Below, one piece after another: positions 17,451 to 28,295 of a DNA stretch of 64,000 nucleotides. How positions within the stretch are numbered: position 1 is the stretch's first letter; each line of letters opens with the position of its first letter. The DNA lies in contig CANLSM010000009.1 of NCBI GenBank assembly GCA_947493745.1, forward strand, positions 62,001 to 126,000, given 5' to 3'. Source of the stretch: an uncultured Paracoccaceae bacterium. GTDB lineage: Bacteria; Pseudomonadota; Alphaproteobacteria; Rhodobacterales; Rhodobacteraceae. A program made the position numbers and the translations under genes. The notes below the pieces were generated by a model that worked only from the letters and a program-made list of their open reading frames with translations, searched no databases and was not told where the DNA came from.

Positions 17451-18857
17451 TCAGCAGCTGTAATACATCTGGAATTCGACGGGATGGGGTGTGTGCTCGA
17501 AGGCATAGACCTCTTCCCATTTCAGTTCCGCATAGCCCTCTATCTGGTCCTTGGTGAAGACGTCACCGGCCAGCAGGAACTCGTGATCGTCTTGCAGCGC
17601 GCCGAGCGCCTCGCGCAAGGACGCACAGACCGTCGGGATATCCGCCAGTTCTTCGGGCGGCAGATCGTAGAGGTCCTTGTCGTTCGCATCGCCGGGATGG
17701 ATCTTGTTCTTGATCCCGTCGAGACCTGCCATCAGCAGGGCCGAGAAGCAGAGATACGGGTTGGCCGCCGGATCGGGGAACCGCGCCTCGACACGCTTGG
17801 CTTTCGGGCTTTCGGCCCAGGGGATCCGGACGCAGCCCGAGCGGTTGCGTGCCGAATAGGCCCGCAGCACCGGTGCCTCAAAGCCCGGGATCAGGCGCTT
17901 GTAGGAGTTGGTCGCCGGGTTGGTGAATGCATTGAGCGTGCGCGCATGTTTCAGGATACCGCCAATGTAGTAGAGCGCGTCATCTGACAGATCGGCATAT
18001 TTGTCGCCCGCGAAAAGCGGCTTGCCGTCTTTCCAGATCGACATGTTCACATGCATGCCCGTGCCGTTGTCGCCCGCAATCGGTTTGGGCATGAAGGTTG
18101 CCGACTTGCCGTAGGCGTGCGCCACATTGTGAATGATGTATTTGTACTTCTGAAGCTCATCGGCCTGATGGGTCAGGCTGCCGAAGATCAGGCCAAGCTC
18201 GTGCTGGCACGAGGCGACCTCATGGTGATGCTTGTCCACCTTCATGCCGATCCGCTTCATCGTCGAGAGCATCTCGGAGCGCAGATCCTGCGACGCATCG
18301 GTCGGGTTAACCGGGAAGTACCCGCCCTTCACGCCGGGGCGATGCCCCATGTTGCCCATCTCGTATTCCGCATCCGAATTCCACGACGCATCAACCGCAT
18401 CGACCTCGTAGGAGACCTTGTTGATGGTGTTCGAAAAACGAACGTCGTCGAAGAGGAAGAATTCGGCCTCGGGACCGAAATAGGACACATCTCCGATACC
18501 CGAAGACTTCAAATAGGCTTCCGCCTTTTCGGCTGTGCCGCGCGGATCGCGGGCGTAGTGCTCACCGGTGTCGGGTTCGACGACCGAGCAATGCAGGCAG
18601 AGCGTTTTCTCGGCATAGAACGGGTCCATATAGGCGCTGTCCGTGTCGGGCATGAGCTTCATGTCGCTCTCGTTGATCGACTTCCAGCCGGCGATGGACG
18701 AGCCGTCGAACATGAAACCCTCTTCGAGGAAATCCTCATCGACCTGATCGCTCATCACGGTGACATGCTGCAGCTTGCCGCGCGGGTCGGTGAAGCGGAT
18801 ATCGACGTAATCGACTTCCTCTTCCTTGATCGTTTTCAGAACATCGGTGTTGCTCAT
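17451..18857 (-). CDS. glnA: glutamine synthetase type I
   Basis: A 468-residue GSI enzyme that joins ammonia and glutamate to make glutamine using ATP; a cytoplasmic dodecamer in this family. Visible hallmarks are the [10 protein letters not shown] segment near the N-terminus, [10 protein letters not shown], the NRSGCVRIP segment, and the adenylylation site Tyr in [11 protein letters not shown] near residue 397, so activity is probably controlled by GlnE. It lies 35 bp downstream of glnB on the same strand, the standard alphaproteobacterial glnBA operon, and ends at a strong terminator. Confidence 0.98.
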   Translation of the reverse strand: MSNTDVLKTIKEEEVDYVDIRFTDPRGKLQHVTVMSDQVDEDFLEEGFMFDGSSIAGWKSINESDMKLMPDTDSAYMDPFYAEKTLCLHCSVVEPDTGEHYARDPRGTAEKAEAYLKSSGIGDVSYFGPEAEFFLFDDVRFSNTINKVSYEVDAVDASWNSDAEYEMGNMGHRPGVKGGYFPVNPTDASQDLRSEMLSTMKRIGMKVDKHHHEVASCQHELGLIFGSLTHQADELQKYKYIIHNVAHAYGKSATFMPKPIAGDNGTGMHVNMSIWKDGKPLFAGDKYADLSDDALYYIGGILKHARTLNAFTNPATNSYKRLIPGFEAPVLRAYSARNRSGCVRIPWAESPKAKRVEARFPDPAANPYLCFSALLMAGLDGIKNKIHPGDANDKDLYDLPPEELADIPTVCASLREALGALQDDHEFLLAGDVFTKDQIEGYAELKWEEVYAFEHTPHPVEFQMYYSC

Positions 18858-18892
18858 GCGTGTATTCCCTCGTTTAGAACCTGTTAACCTGA

Positions 18893-19354
<462 letters not shown>

Positions 19355-19415
19355 TCAAAAACTGCCTATTTTTTGTGCAGTCTGATGAATTCTGAGGCGG
19401 AATGAGAAGGTTTCC

Positions 19416-20987
19416 ATGGTTGAATTGCTGACAGCCGCCCAGATGCGGGCCATTGAGCACGCCGCAATTGCCAGCGGTGAAGTGACCGGGCTGGAGTTGA
19501 TGGAGCGGGCAGGGCGCGGCGTCGTGGAGGCCCTTTGGGAATGGCGGCCCGAGCTTGCGCGGACGTCCCATCGCGCCGCCGTGCTCTGCGGTCCGGGTAA
19601 CAATGGCGGTGACGGGTTTGTCGTAGCGCGCCTGTTGCGGGAGCGCGGCTGGGACGTCGAGGTTTTCCTTTATGGCGATGAAGCGAAACTGCCGCCGGAT
19701 GCGGCGGACAATTGTCGGCGGTGGCGGCAGATGGGCAAGGTCCGGGCGCTGGAGGACTATCCTGACTTCGATGAGGACCACGACCTTTATGTCGATGCGC
19801 TCTTTGGAACCGGCCTGACCCGTCCGCTCAGCGATGCGCCGTTGCGGGTTCTCAGGGGCATATGCGCGCATCGCCACCGGGAGGTGCGGCTTGTCTCGAT
19901 CGATATTCTGTCGGGGGTTTGTGCGGATAGCGGGCACGTGCTGGGCGGGTATGACCTACCGCATCCGGCCCTGATCGTGACCTTCGAGCGCTGGAGGGCC
20001 GGGCATTTTCTGGACCGCGTGCCTGCAAAGGGCAGCGCGGTTTCCGTCAAGCCGATCGGTCTGGACAGCTATGTCTGGCCTGTTCTTCGTGATGAACCCC
20101 AGATCGACGCGCTTAATCTGTCAGCCGAGCGGCTGGCTTGCGCGGCGTTGTCAAAGGCGGGGCACGGAACCGCGCCGCACAAGTATCATCACGGGCACGC
20201 GCTGGTGCTGTCGGGCCCATCGGCGCAAACCGGGGCGGCCCGTCTTGCCGCCAGAGGTGCCCTTCGGATCGGGGCCGGGCTGGTCAGCGTGGGAGCTTCG
20301 ATGGACGCAATGTCCGAGCATGCGGCGCACCTGACCGCGATCATGCTGCGAGAGATTGACGGCCCGGACGCGCTTCTGACTGTTCTGGAAGATGAGCGCC
20401 TGAACGCGCTTTGTCTCGGGCCGGGGATGGGTATCGGCGAGGCGACCCGGCAGATGGTTCTGGCCGCTCTGACTGCCGGGCGGGCAACAGTGCTTGATGC
20501 GGATGCCCTCACGGTGTTCGAGGAGTATCCCGAGATACTTTTCGAGGCGCTTCATGACCGGGTTGTGCTGACCCCTCACAGCGGAGAGTTCCGACGCCTT
20601 TTCCCTGATATCGCCTCACGACTTGCGGACCCGGCGACGACCGGCCCGGCCTATTCGAAGGTTGATGCATCGCGCGATGCGGCCAGGCGGGCAGGGTGTG
20701 TGGTGCTGTTCAAAGGGGCGGATACGGTGATCGCAGATCCCATGGGCAATGCCTCCATCAATTCAGCTTACTATGAGCGGGCCGCTCCATGGCTGGCGAC
20801 CGCAGGCTCTGGTGACGTGTTGGCGGGGTTCATCACCGGGCTTCTGGCGCGCGGGTTTGATCCCAAGGGTGCAACCGAGACCGCAGCCTGGCTGCATGTT
20901 GAATGTGCCCGCAAGTTCGGCCCCGGACTGATCGCCGAGGATATCCCGGAACAGCTTCCCGCCGTTTTCCGCGATCTGGGCCTTTAG
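19416..20987 (+). CDS. nnr: bifunctional NAD(P)HX epimerase/ADP-dependent dehydratase
   Basis: A 523-residue repair enzyme that restores NADH and NADPH damaged by hydration. The N-terminal YjeF domain (about 1-210) has CGPGNNGGDGFV, the phosphate-binding motif of the epimerase. The C-terminal ribokinase-like domain (about 230-520) has the dehydratase motif AGSGDVLAGFITGLLA. Gene length fits the fused form common in bacteria. The ATG at 19416 follows a GAGAAGG ribosome binding site. It diverges from glnB, and its TAG stop overlaps the stop of the Hint gene on the other strand. Confidence 0.95.
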   Translation: MVELLTAAQMRAIEHAAIASGEVTGLELMERAGRGVVEALWEWRPELARTSHRAAVLCGPGNNGGDGFVVARLLRERGWDVEVFLYGDEAKLPPDAADNCRRWRQMGKVRALEDYPDFDEDHDLYVDALFGTGLTRPLSDAPLRVLRGICAHRHREVRLVSIDILSGVCADSGHVLGGYDLPHPALIVTFERWRAGHFLDRVPAKGSAVSVKPIGLDSYVWPVLRDEPQIDALNLSAERLACAALSKAGHGTAPHKYHHGHALVLSGPSAQTGAARLAARGALRIGAGLVSVGASMDAMSEHAAHLTAIMLREIDGPDALLTVLEDERLNALCLGPGMGIGEATRQMVLAALTAGRATVLDADALTVFEEYPEILFEALHDRVVLTPHSGEFRRLFPDIASRLADPATTGPAYSKVDASRDAARRAGCVVLFKGADTVIADPMGNASINSAYYERAAPWLATAGSGDVLAGFITGLLARGFDPKGATETAAWLHVECARKFGPGLIAEDIPEQLPAVFRDLGL

Positions 20988-21718
20988 AGCTGCTCGCGCA
21001 GCATCTGGGTCTCGCTTGATTTCAAGGACTGACGTGCAGCAGGCCCCAGCGCATCGGCATTGGTGCGCAACTCCGGGAATATCCCGAACATTTCGTCCCG
21101 CACAGCGGCGCTCAGATGATCGAGGACCGGCTGGGAAGGCTGGAAGCTTTCGGTCTCGGCTCCGTCGGCGATAATGATCTGATGGGTGTCAAAGAGGATG
21201 TGGAGATACATCACCTCCGCCATCTGCCTGTCTACCTGCACGCGCGCTCCGTCCACGAGCGCGCTCGCCGTGGCCAAAACCTGTTTGGAGCCGAAGAGCA
21301 GCTCTGCCCGCCAGTCGTCAATCAGGATACGGTGATTGGGTGAGACCAGCAGATCACGCGCCGGTGTGCCGATGCCGATGCTGTCCTTGGCCAGCCGGAC
21401 CGGGCGCAGACCGGGATGGGCCTCCAGCGTCCCCGCATCCAGATGACTGCGGCCCGTCCAGCGGATCGGCTGCATGCCATCGTCCTTGGTGCGCACCCGA
21501 TCGCCCGGTTGCAGGCTTTCCACCGGACGCAGCCCTGTCTCGGTCAGGATGAGAGTGCCGGGGGTGAAGCATATCTGCGCCTGCGGGGTCACGGCCTTTC
21601 CAGTCCCTTCATGCCACGCCCCGAAAGGCGCGGTCTCAGACAGACAGGGGCAACAGCATTCGGCATCAGGCAGACCATATTTCGCACACGTTTCTTCTGT
21701 GTACCGTTTTGCGCCCAA
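20984..21718 (-). CDS. Hint-domain (Hedgehog/intein-type) protein with Cys-rich N-terminus
   Basis: A 244-residue protein with a Hint_2 domain typical of Rhodobacteraceae: ICFTPGTLI at about residues 49-57 (Cys50 as the putative nucleophile), SLQPGDRVRT, SPNHRILI with the block His, and LHILFDTHQIIIADG before ESFQPS. The N-terminus contains CAKYG and a CCCPC cluster (residues 21-25), which could bind metal. No ATG is available before the domain; the frame starts at a TTG (21718) with no clear ribosome binding site, so the true start is uncertain. Autocatalytic processing is inferred from the fold only. Confidence 0.75.
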   Translation of the reverse strand: MGAKRYTEETCAKYGLPDAECCCPCLSETAPFGAWHEGTGKAVTPQAQICFTPGTLILTETGLRPVESLQPGDRVRTKDDGMQPIRWTGRSHLDAGTLEAHPGLRPVRLAKDSIGIGTPARDLLVSPNHRILIDDWRAELLFGSKQVLATASALVDGARVQVDRQMAEVMYLHILFDTHQIIIADGAETESFQPSQPVLDHLSAAVRDEMFGIFPELRTNADALGPAARQSLKSSETQMLREQL

Positions 21719-21855
21719 ACAACAGGTGAAAATTCCGAAAATGAAGCAGGGAAGGGGCCATTTTTCGCTCGCAAGGGGGGGATGGCTCTGTTAGGACACG
21801 AGCGAATTTTCGGGCGACGTCGGTGGAAAACTCTGCCGGGGAGGGCCCCGCCCGT

Positions 21856-21940
<85 letters not shown>

Positions 21941-21962
21941 TTGATGAGATGAGGACAACAAG

Positions 21963-23294
21963 ATGCAGGTCACTGAGACCCTGAACGAAGGTTTGAAACG
22001 CGGCTATTCCATCAAGGTGGCTGCCAGCGAACTGGAATCCAAGGTGAACGAGAAGCTGGAAGAGGCCCGCAAGGACTTCCAGATGAAGGGTTTCCGCAAA
22101 GGCAAGGCACCCGCTGCGCTGATGAAGAAGATGTTCGGCAAGTCCGTGCTGGGCGAGGCAATGCAGGAGAGCGTCGATGAGGCTATGAAGGCCCATTTCG
22201 ACGAGAGTGGCGATCGCCCGGCGATGCAGCCTGACGTCAAGATGACCAATGACGAATGGAAAGAGGGCGACGATGTCGAGGTCTCTCTGTCCTATGAGAA
22301 ACTGCCGGACGTCCCGGATGCGGATTTCTCCAAGATCAAGCTTGAGAAGCTGGTTGCCAAGATTGATGACGGCGCGATTGACGAGGCGCTTGAGAACCTG
22401 GCGAATTCCGCCAACCATTTTGAACCCCGCAAGAAGACCGCGAAATCCAAGGATGGCGATCAGGTCGTGATCGACTTCCTCGGTAAGGTCGATGGCGAGG
22501 CGTTCGAAGGCGGCGCGGCCGAGGATTATCCGCTCGTGCTCGGCTCTAACAGCTTCATCCCTGGTTTCGAGGAGCAGCTTGTCGGTGCCAAGACCGGTGA
22601 TGATGTCGAGGTGAAGGTCTCGTTCCCGGCGGAATACGGTGCTGCGCATCTTGCAGGCAAGGACGCGGTCTTTGAATGCAAGGTCAAAGAGGTCAAGGAA
22701 CCCAAACCCGCCCCAGTCGATGATGAATTGGCCAAGAAGTTCGGTCTGGATGATCTGGCGGCGCTGAAAGAGCAGATTTCCGAGCGTCTGGGCGAGGAAT
22801 ATGCCGGTGCTGCACGCTCGGTGATGAAGCGCAAGCTGATGGATGAGCTCGACAAGATGGTGAAGTTCGATCTGCCGCCGACCCTGATCGAGGTCGAGGC
22901 CAAGCAGATCGCGCATCAGCTCTGGCACGAGGAGAACCCGGATGTCGAGGGCCATGATCACCCCGAGATCGAGCCGACTGACGAGCACAATGCCCTTGCC
23001 GAGCGGCGCGTCCGCCTTGGATTGCTGCTGGCCGAGCTTGGCAACAAGAACGACATCAAGGTGACCGATGCCGAGATGCAGCAGGCGATGATGAATCAGG
23101 CGCGCCAGTACCCCGGTCAGGAGCGTGAGTTCTTCGAGTTCCTGCAGAAGAACGAGCAGGCCCGGCAGCAATTGAGCGCGCCGATCTTCGAGGACAAGGT
23201 GGTCGATTACGTGATCGAGCTGGCCAAGGTGACCGAGAAGAAAGTCAGCAAGGAAGACCTTCAGAAAGCCGTGGAAGCACTTGAAGAGGAATAA
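21963..23294 (+). CDS. tig: trigger factor
   Basis: A 443-residue ribosome-associated chaperone and peptidyl-prolyl isomerase. The N-terminal ribosome-binding loop GFRKGKAP is at about residues 43-50, the FKBP-type domain follows near residues 160-245 ([22 protein letters not shown]), and the C-terminal chaperone domain is helical and acidic. The ATG follows a GAGGA ribosome binding site and lies just after tRNA-Leu. The tig, clpP, clpX order is conserved, but here an esterase gene on the other strand lies between tig and clpP. Stable hairpins span and follow its stop codon. Confidence 0.97.
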   Translation: MQVTETLNEGLKRGYSIKVAASELESKVNEKLEEARKDFQMKGFRKGKAPAALMKKMFGKSVLGEAMQESVDEAMKAHFDESGDRPAMQPDVKMTNDEWKEGDDVEVSLSYEKLPDVPDADFSKIKLEKLVAKIDDGAIDEALENLANSANHFEPRKKTAKSKDGDQVVIDFLGKVDGEAFEGGAAEDYPLVLGSNSFIPGFEEQLVGAKTGDDVEVKVSFPAEYGAAHLAGKDAVFECKVKEVKEPKPAPVDDELAKKFGLDDLAALKEQISERLGEEYAGAARSVMKRKLMDELDKMVKFDLPPTLIEVEAKQIAHQLWHEENPDVEGHDHPEIEPTDEHNALAERRVRLGLLLAELGNKNDIKVTDAEMQQAMMNQARQYPGQEREFFEFLQKNEQARQQLSAPIFEDKVVDYVIELAKVTEKKVSKEDLQKAVEALEEE

Positions 23295-23307
23295 CTTTCT
23301 TCAAGTG
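23278..23307 (+). repeat. inverted repeat spanning the tig stop codon
   Basis: A perfect 10-bp inverted repeat, CACTTGAAGA (23278-23287) and TCTTCAAGTG (23298-23307), encloses a 10-base loop that contains the TAA stop. The right arm can instead pair, through CTTCAA, with TTGAAG at 23315-23320. Confidence 0.75.
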
Positions 23308-23317
23308 TCGTGATTTG

Positions 23318-23343
23318 AAGGGCGTCCCCTGGGGCGCCCTTTT
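23318..23343 (+). terminator. terminator of tig
   Basis: AAGGGCG (23318-23324) pairs with CGCCCTT (23335-23341), with a G/C-rich loop, and is followed by a short T run. It ends at the last bases of the convergent esterase gene. Confidence 0.75.
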
Positions 23344-24185
23344 CAGCTTTCGGGGGCCTCGAACCAGTCCAGCGCTTTCACAGACCATCCGCGCGGTATC
23401 CCGTGCGCACCGGGATGCATCATGAGGCGCAGGTCATGGCCGGAGGAGCAGTCGCTCCAGATCCGGGTCCAGCGCTCCTCCTCCATCTCGAATGCGTCGG
23501 GGCGCATGTTCTCGCAGCCGTTCAGGATGCCCAGCAGGTCCATTCCGTGATGCACATCGCCCTGATAGATGCGTCCCCCTCCCAGAGGGCGCCCTTCCAA
23601 AGGCACGGTCGTGTCCTTCCAGCCATGGGTGTGGAAGAGCCGTACCGGCCCGGCACAATCCTCCACGACCGGGTGCGGCCGCCAGAAAGCACCGGCAATC
23701 GGGGCATAGGCCTTGGCAATCGACGGATCCTGACAGGCCAGATACCAGGCCAGCGAGCCTCCGATGGAAAAGCCGCTCATCAGGACGTTCTCCGGGTCGA
23801 TGTCAAACCGGTCCTTCGCATCGGCCAGAACTTCGCGGGTGAAGGCGAGTTCGTCGCGCTGTTTCTCCCGTTCGGGATGGAAGGACCAGCCGGGGCCGAA
23901 GCGGCTGTTGGGCCGTTTCAACCCGTTGGGGGAGATCACCGCATAGCCCCGGTCCAGAAACGGCCTGGCCATCCCACCGCCCTTGGTCATGCCACGTCCG
24001 CTGCCGCCCGCGCCATGGAAGAAGAAGAGCGCAGGGACGGGACCATCTGCCCGCTCCGGCAGGATGATGTGATAGCTGCCCATCGGCGTTTCGCATGGGT
24101 CCTGCGTCCCGGTGCAGGTCTCGTTCTGTTGGGCCAGTCCGGCACTGGCCAGTATCAGGCCGGTCGCTGCAATCAAGAATCTCAT
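23343..24185 (-). CDS. secreted PHB depolymerase-like esterase (LpqC family)
   Basis: A 280-residue alpha/beta hydrolase with an N-terminal signal peptide (MRFLIAATGLILASAGLAQ). It shows the oxyanion region FFFHGAGGSG, the nucleophile elbow SGFSIGGS, a GWKDTTVP acid segment and a C-terminal PGAHGIPRGW with the likely catalytic His. Six or more cysteines suggest disulfides in the periplasm. Relatives include LpqC, feruloyl esterases and PHB depolymerases; the substrate is unknown. The start at 24185 follows a GGGAGAC sequence and begins a clear signal sequence. It lies between tig and clpP on the opposite strand. Confidence 0.8.
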   Translation of the reverse strand: MRFLIAATGLILASAGLAQQNETCTGTQDPCETPMGSYHIILPERADGPVPALFFFHGAGGSGRGMTKGGGMARPFLDRGYAVISPNGLKRPNSRFGPGWSFHPEREKQRDELAFTREVLADAKDRFDIDPENVLMSGFSIGGSLAWYLACQDPSIAKAYAPIAGAFWRPHPVVEDCAGPVRLFHTHGWKDTTVPLEGRPLGGGRIYQGDVHHGMDLLGILNGCENMRPDAFEMEEERWTRIWSDCSSGHDLRLMMHPGAHGIPRGWSVKALDWFEAPES

Positions 24186-24402
24186 CAAGTCTTCGTCTCC
24201 CGCTGACAACGGGATGAACTCTAGAGCGTCAATTCTGTCGCACCAGAGAGAGCTTTTGCTGGTCTCCTGATTGTGATGAACTATCTCCCAGACGAAACTC
24301 TTTTCCGCGCGCCCTTGCAGACACCCCCGAGCAGAATTATTCCTTAACCCAAGGCACGGCATATTTCGCGCCAACATCAATAAGCCCAGAGGCAGATCCC
24401 AG

Positions 24403-25032
24403 ATGAATGATCCTTTCGACACGTATATGAACACCCTCGTCCCGATGGTGGTCGAACAAACAGCCCGGGGCGAGCGGTCCTATGATATTTTCTCGCGGCT
24501 TCTGAAGGAGCGGATCATATTCGTGTCGGGACCGGTACATGACGGCATGTCGACGCTGATCGTGGCCCAGCTTCTGTTTCTGGAGGCCGAGAACCCGAAG
24601 AAAGAGATCGCGATGTACATCAACTCGCCCGGTGGCGTGGTGACGTCCGGCCTCTCGATCTATGATACAATGCAGTATATCCGCCCGCCGGTCTCGACAC
24701 TCTGCGTAGGGCAGGCGGCCTCGATGGGTTCGCTCCTTCTGGCGGCGGGCGCCAAGGACATGCGCTTCACGCTGCCCAATTCGCGGATCATGGTGCACCA
24801 GCCGTCAGGCGGGTATCAGGGTCAGGCAACCGATATCATGATCCACGCCCGCGAGACGCAGGCGCTGAAAGACCGGCTCAACCAGATCTATGTTGAGCAT
24901 ACCGGCCAGAAACTGGAGACAGTTGTGGACGCGCTGGAGCGCGACAACTTCATGACCGCAGCCGAGGCCAAGGAATGGGGTATCGTGGACGACATCGTAA
25001 GCCAGCGCAGCGCAGGCGATAGCGACAGCTGA
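24403..25032 (+). CDS. clpP: ATP-dependent Clp protease proteolytic subunit
   Basis: A 209-residue serine protease that forms the ClpXP and ClpAP chamber. The catalytic triad is Ser107 (GQAASMGS), His132 (IMVHQPSGG) and Asp181 (ERDNF). The ATG follows a GAGG-containing ribosome binding site. It is 242 bp upstream of clpX on the same strand; the gap is large enough for a separate clpX promoter. Substrates probably include SsrA-tagged proteins and, in relatives of Caulobacter, cell-cycle regulators. Confidence 0.98.
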   Translation: MNDPFDTYMNTLVPMVVEQTARGERSYDIFSRLLKERIIFVSGPVHDGMSTLIVAQLLFLEAENPKKEIAMYINSPGGVVTSGLSIYDTMQYIRPPVSTLCVGQAASMGSLLLAAGAKDMRFTLPNSRIMVHQPSGGYQGQATDIMIHARETQALKDRLNQIYVEHTGQKLETVVDALERDNFMTAAEAKEWGIVDDIVSQRSAGDSDS

Positions 25033-25047
25033 ACGACTTGAAATCAT

Positions 25048-25074
25048 GTCGGGTCCGGCGCGGTCGGGTCCGGC
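25048..25074 (+). repeat. 12-bp direct repeat downstream of clpP
   Basis: GTCGGGTCCGGC occurs twice (25048-25059 and 25063-25074) with a 15-bp period. The rest of the clpP-clpX gap, about 25100-25200, is AT-richer and may hold the clpX promoter, but I see no clear boxes. Confidence 0.6.
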
Positions 25075-25274
25075 ATATGGGGGATATCAGCTTGTTGCGG
25101 CGGGCGTGAAAGCTCGCACTGTCAACAAGAAACAAATTCTTGATACACTTGTGACACTAATTGTGTGAGGACTCTTGTCATTCTTTGCCCGGACGTGCCT
25201 AAATGGTGCCAGGCGCATATGACTCGCATCCTCAATTACCGGGAATGGTGCGCAAGGGGCCCGAGGAGGGATAG

Positions 25275-26540
<1,266 letters not shown>

Positions 26541-26547
26541 TACGTCC

Positions 26548-26937
26548 ATGCATAGACGCACCATTTCATCCGGCTCGGACTATGAGAAAACCATCGGCTA
26601 CTCGCGTGCGGTGGTGGCTGGCGGTTGGATCCATGTTGCGGGCACCACCGGAACGGATCACGCAACCATGACTGTCCCGCCATCGGTTACGGATCAATGC
26701 GCGCTCGCATTGTCCCATATCGACGCCGCTTTGAAGACGGCAGGTGCGAGCTTCGATGACGTGGTGCGCGTGAACTACATCCTCCCCGACCGGGCGGATT
26801 TTGAACCATGCTGGCCGCAATTGCGGGCCGCTTTCTCCAAGGCGGCCCCGGCGGCCACGATGATCGAGGCCGGATTGCTGGACCCGGCCATGAAGATCGA
26901 GATCGAGGTGACGGCTTTTCGGCCCGATGCCGCCTGA
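26548..26937 (+). CDS. RidA/YjgF-family protein
   Basis: A 129-residue Rid-family protein, starting 7 bp after the clpX stop. Members deaminate reactive enamines and imines or act as structural partners. The core VVAGGWIHVAGTTG and the DVVRVNYILPD segment are recognisable, and the C-terminus has MKIEIEVTAF where RidA proper has the catalytic Arg in xxRxxVE. That Arg is not obvious here, so this is probably a non-canonical Rid subgroup and deaminase activity should not be assumed. Confidence 0.8.
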   Translation: MHRRTISSGSDYEKTIGYSRAVVAGGWIHVAGTTGTDHATMTVPPSVTDQCALALSHIDAALKTAGASFDDVVRVNYILPDRADFEPCWPQLRAAFSKAAPAATMIEAGLLDPAMKIEIEVTAFRPDAA

Positions 26938-26997
26938 TCGCTGGACGAAACAGGGCCGACAGGCTAGAGACAGCGGTGAAAGACAGGAACTGATATT

Positions 26998-27372
26998 ATG
27001 AGCCTATTTGGACAAATCTTCACATGGTGGAACGGCCAGACGCTCGGCACGCGGATTTGGACCGCGCGCAAAGGCAACAGGGTGGGCGAGGACCATGAGG
27101 GCAACGTCTACTACCAGAATGCCGACGGCAAGCGGCGCTGGGTGATCTATAACGGCGATATCGAAGCCTCGCGGGTGTCTCCGGAATGGCATGGCTGGCT
27201 GCATCAGACCTATCAGGACCCGCCAACGGAAGCACCATTGCCCCGCAAGACCTGGGAAAAACCCCACAAGCCGAACCTCACCGGAACGGTTGCGGCCTAT
27301 CACCCGCCGGGCAGTCTGTTGTCCAGTACTCCAAAAGGCCGGGCCGATTACGAAGCCTGGCAGCCCGAGTAG
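26998..27372 (+). CDS. NADH:ubiquinone oxidoreductase accessory subunit NDUFA12 (B17.2)
   Basis: A 124-residue relative of the mitochondrial complex I accessory subunit NDUFA12. Visible landmarks are [22 protein letters not shown], here noted by its parts TARKGNRVG and GNVYYQN, then RRWVIYNG, and WHGWLHQT. It sits on the cytoplasmic side of complex I in species that have it and is typical of alphaproteobacteria. It is placed away from the nuo operon, next to mlaD, an order that is common in this group. The ATG is 60 bp after the RidA-family gene. Confidence 0.93.
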   Translation: MSLFGQIFTWWNGQTLGTRIWTARKGNRVGEDHEGNVYYQNADGKRRWVIYNGDIEASRVSPEWHGWLHQTYQDPPTEAPLPRKTWEKPHKPNLTGTVAAYHPPGSLLSSTPKGRADYEAWQPE

Positions 27373-27378
27373 ACGATC

Positions 27379-27828
27379 ATGGCCAATTCAGCAGCAGAAA
27401 CACTGATCGGAGCCGCGGTTCTGGCAACGGCGGTCGGATTTCTGGCCTATGCCAGCCAGTCGACAGATATCGGCGGTGGATCGACCGATGCCTATGAGCT
27501 GGTCGCCCGTTTCAACAGTGCCGAAGGCCTGAGGGTCGGCACCGATGTGCGGCTCGCCGGTGTCAAGATCGGCACCGTCACATCGCTGGAACTGAACCCG
27601 CAATCCTATCAGGCCGACCTGCGCTTCAGCGTCACGGACGAGGTGCTGATCCCCGACGATTCAGAAGTGAGCGTCGCCAGCGAGGGCCTACTGGGCGGGT
27701 CCTTCCTGGAAGTCGCTCCGGGTGGGTCGGAGTTCATGCTGGGCGACGGGGAAGAGGTGCTGCTGACGCAGAGCTCTGTCAGCCTGCTGAACCTCCTGTT
27801 GAAATTCGCATCGGGGGATGCGCAATAG
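27379..27828 (+). CDS. mlaD: phospholipid transport protein MlaD (MCE domain)
   Basis: A 149-residue inner-membrane-anchored MCE protein of the Mla system, which moves phospholipids across the periplasm. One N-terminal transmembrane helix (about residues 7-24) is followed by a single MCE domain (YELVARFNSAEGLRVGTDVRLAGVKIGTV) shown by its core GLRVGTDVRLAGV, and EGLLGGSFLEV. The other mla genes are not in the window. It begins 6 bp after NDUFA12, and its stop overlaps or abuts the next gene. Confidence 0.92.
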   Translation: MANSAAETLIGAAVLATAVGFLAYASQSTDIGGGSTDAYELVARFNSAEGLRVGTDVRLAGVKIGTVTSLELNPQSYQADLRFSVTDEVLIPDDSEVSVASEGLLGGSFLEVAPGGSEFMLGDGEEVLLTQSSVSLLNLLLKFASGDAQ

Positions 27829-27830
27829 TG

Positions 27831-28295
27831 ATGCGTCGCCTGCTTGCGCTCCTGATGCTTTGCCCGTCGCTCGCGTTCGCGCAGGGCGGTCTGACCGAAG
27901 GTTTCAATCAGGACGGCACGCCGTTCGACAGTGAAACCGGGCTTGCGGTCGAAGAGGGCATCCCCGAGGAAGATCTTGATATTCTTGGTGAGGTGCGCAC
28001 GCTCGATGCGCCCAAGGTCCAGCTCAGAGGTCTTGATACGCTGAACGGGCAGGTGGCCGAGTTTACGGTCAATGTCGGGCAGATCGTCCGGTTCGAACGA
28101 CTGCAGATCGCGGTGCTTGCCTGCAAATACCCCGAAGGTGAAATCGCAAAGGAGGCGTTTGCCTTTCTCAGGATCCGCGACAGCCGGGAAACGACCGATC
28201 GCTTCTCCGGCTGGATGTTCGCCTCAAGTCCCGCGCTCTCGGCGCTCGACCATCCGCGCTATGACGTCTGGGTGCTCAAGTGCAGCACCGACTGA
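27831..28295 (+). CDS. DUF2155 family secreted protein
   Basis: A protein of 154 residues with a signal peptide (MRRLLALLMLCPSLAFAQ). The conserved core includes LRGLDTLNGQVAEF, VGQIVRFERLQI, ACKYP and FSGWMFASSPALSALDHPRYDVWVLKC; the paired cysteines suggest a periplasmic disulfide. Function unknown. A GTG at 27828, overlapping the mlaD stop, lies one codon upstream of the ATG and either may be used. The 3' end overlaps the convergent aat gene by 37 bp. Confidence 0.82.
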   Translation: MRRLLALLMLCPSLAFAQGGLTEGFNQDGTPFDSETGLAVEEGIPEEDLDILGEVRTLDAPKVQLRGLDTLNGQVAEFTVNVGQIVRFERLQIAVLACKYPEGEIAKEAFAFLRIRDSRETTDRFSGWMFASSPALSALDHPRYDVWVLKCSTD

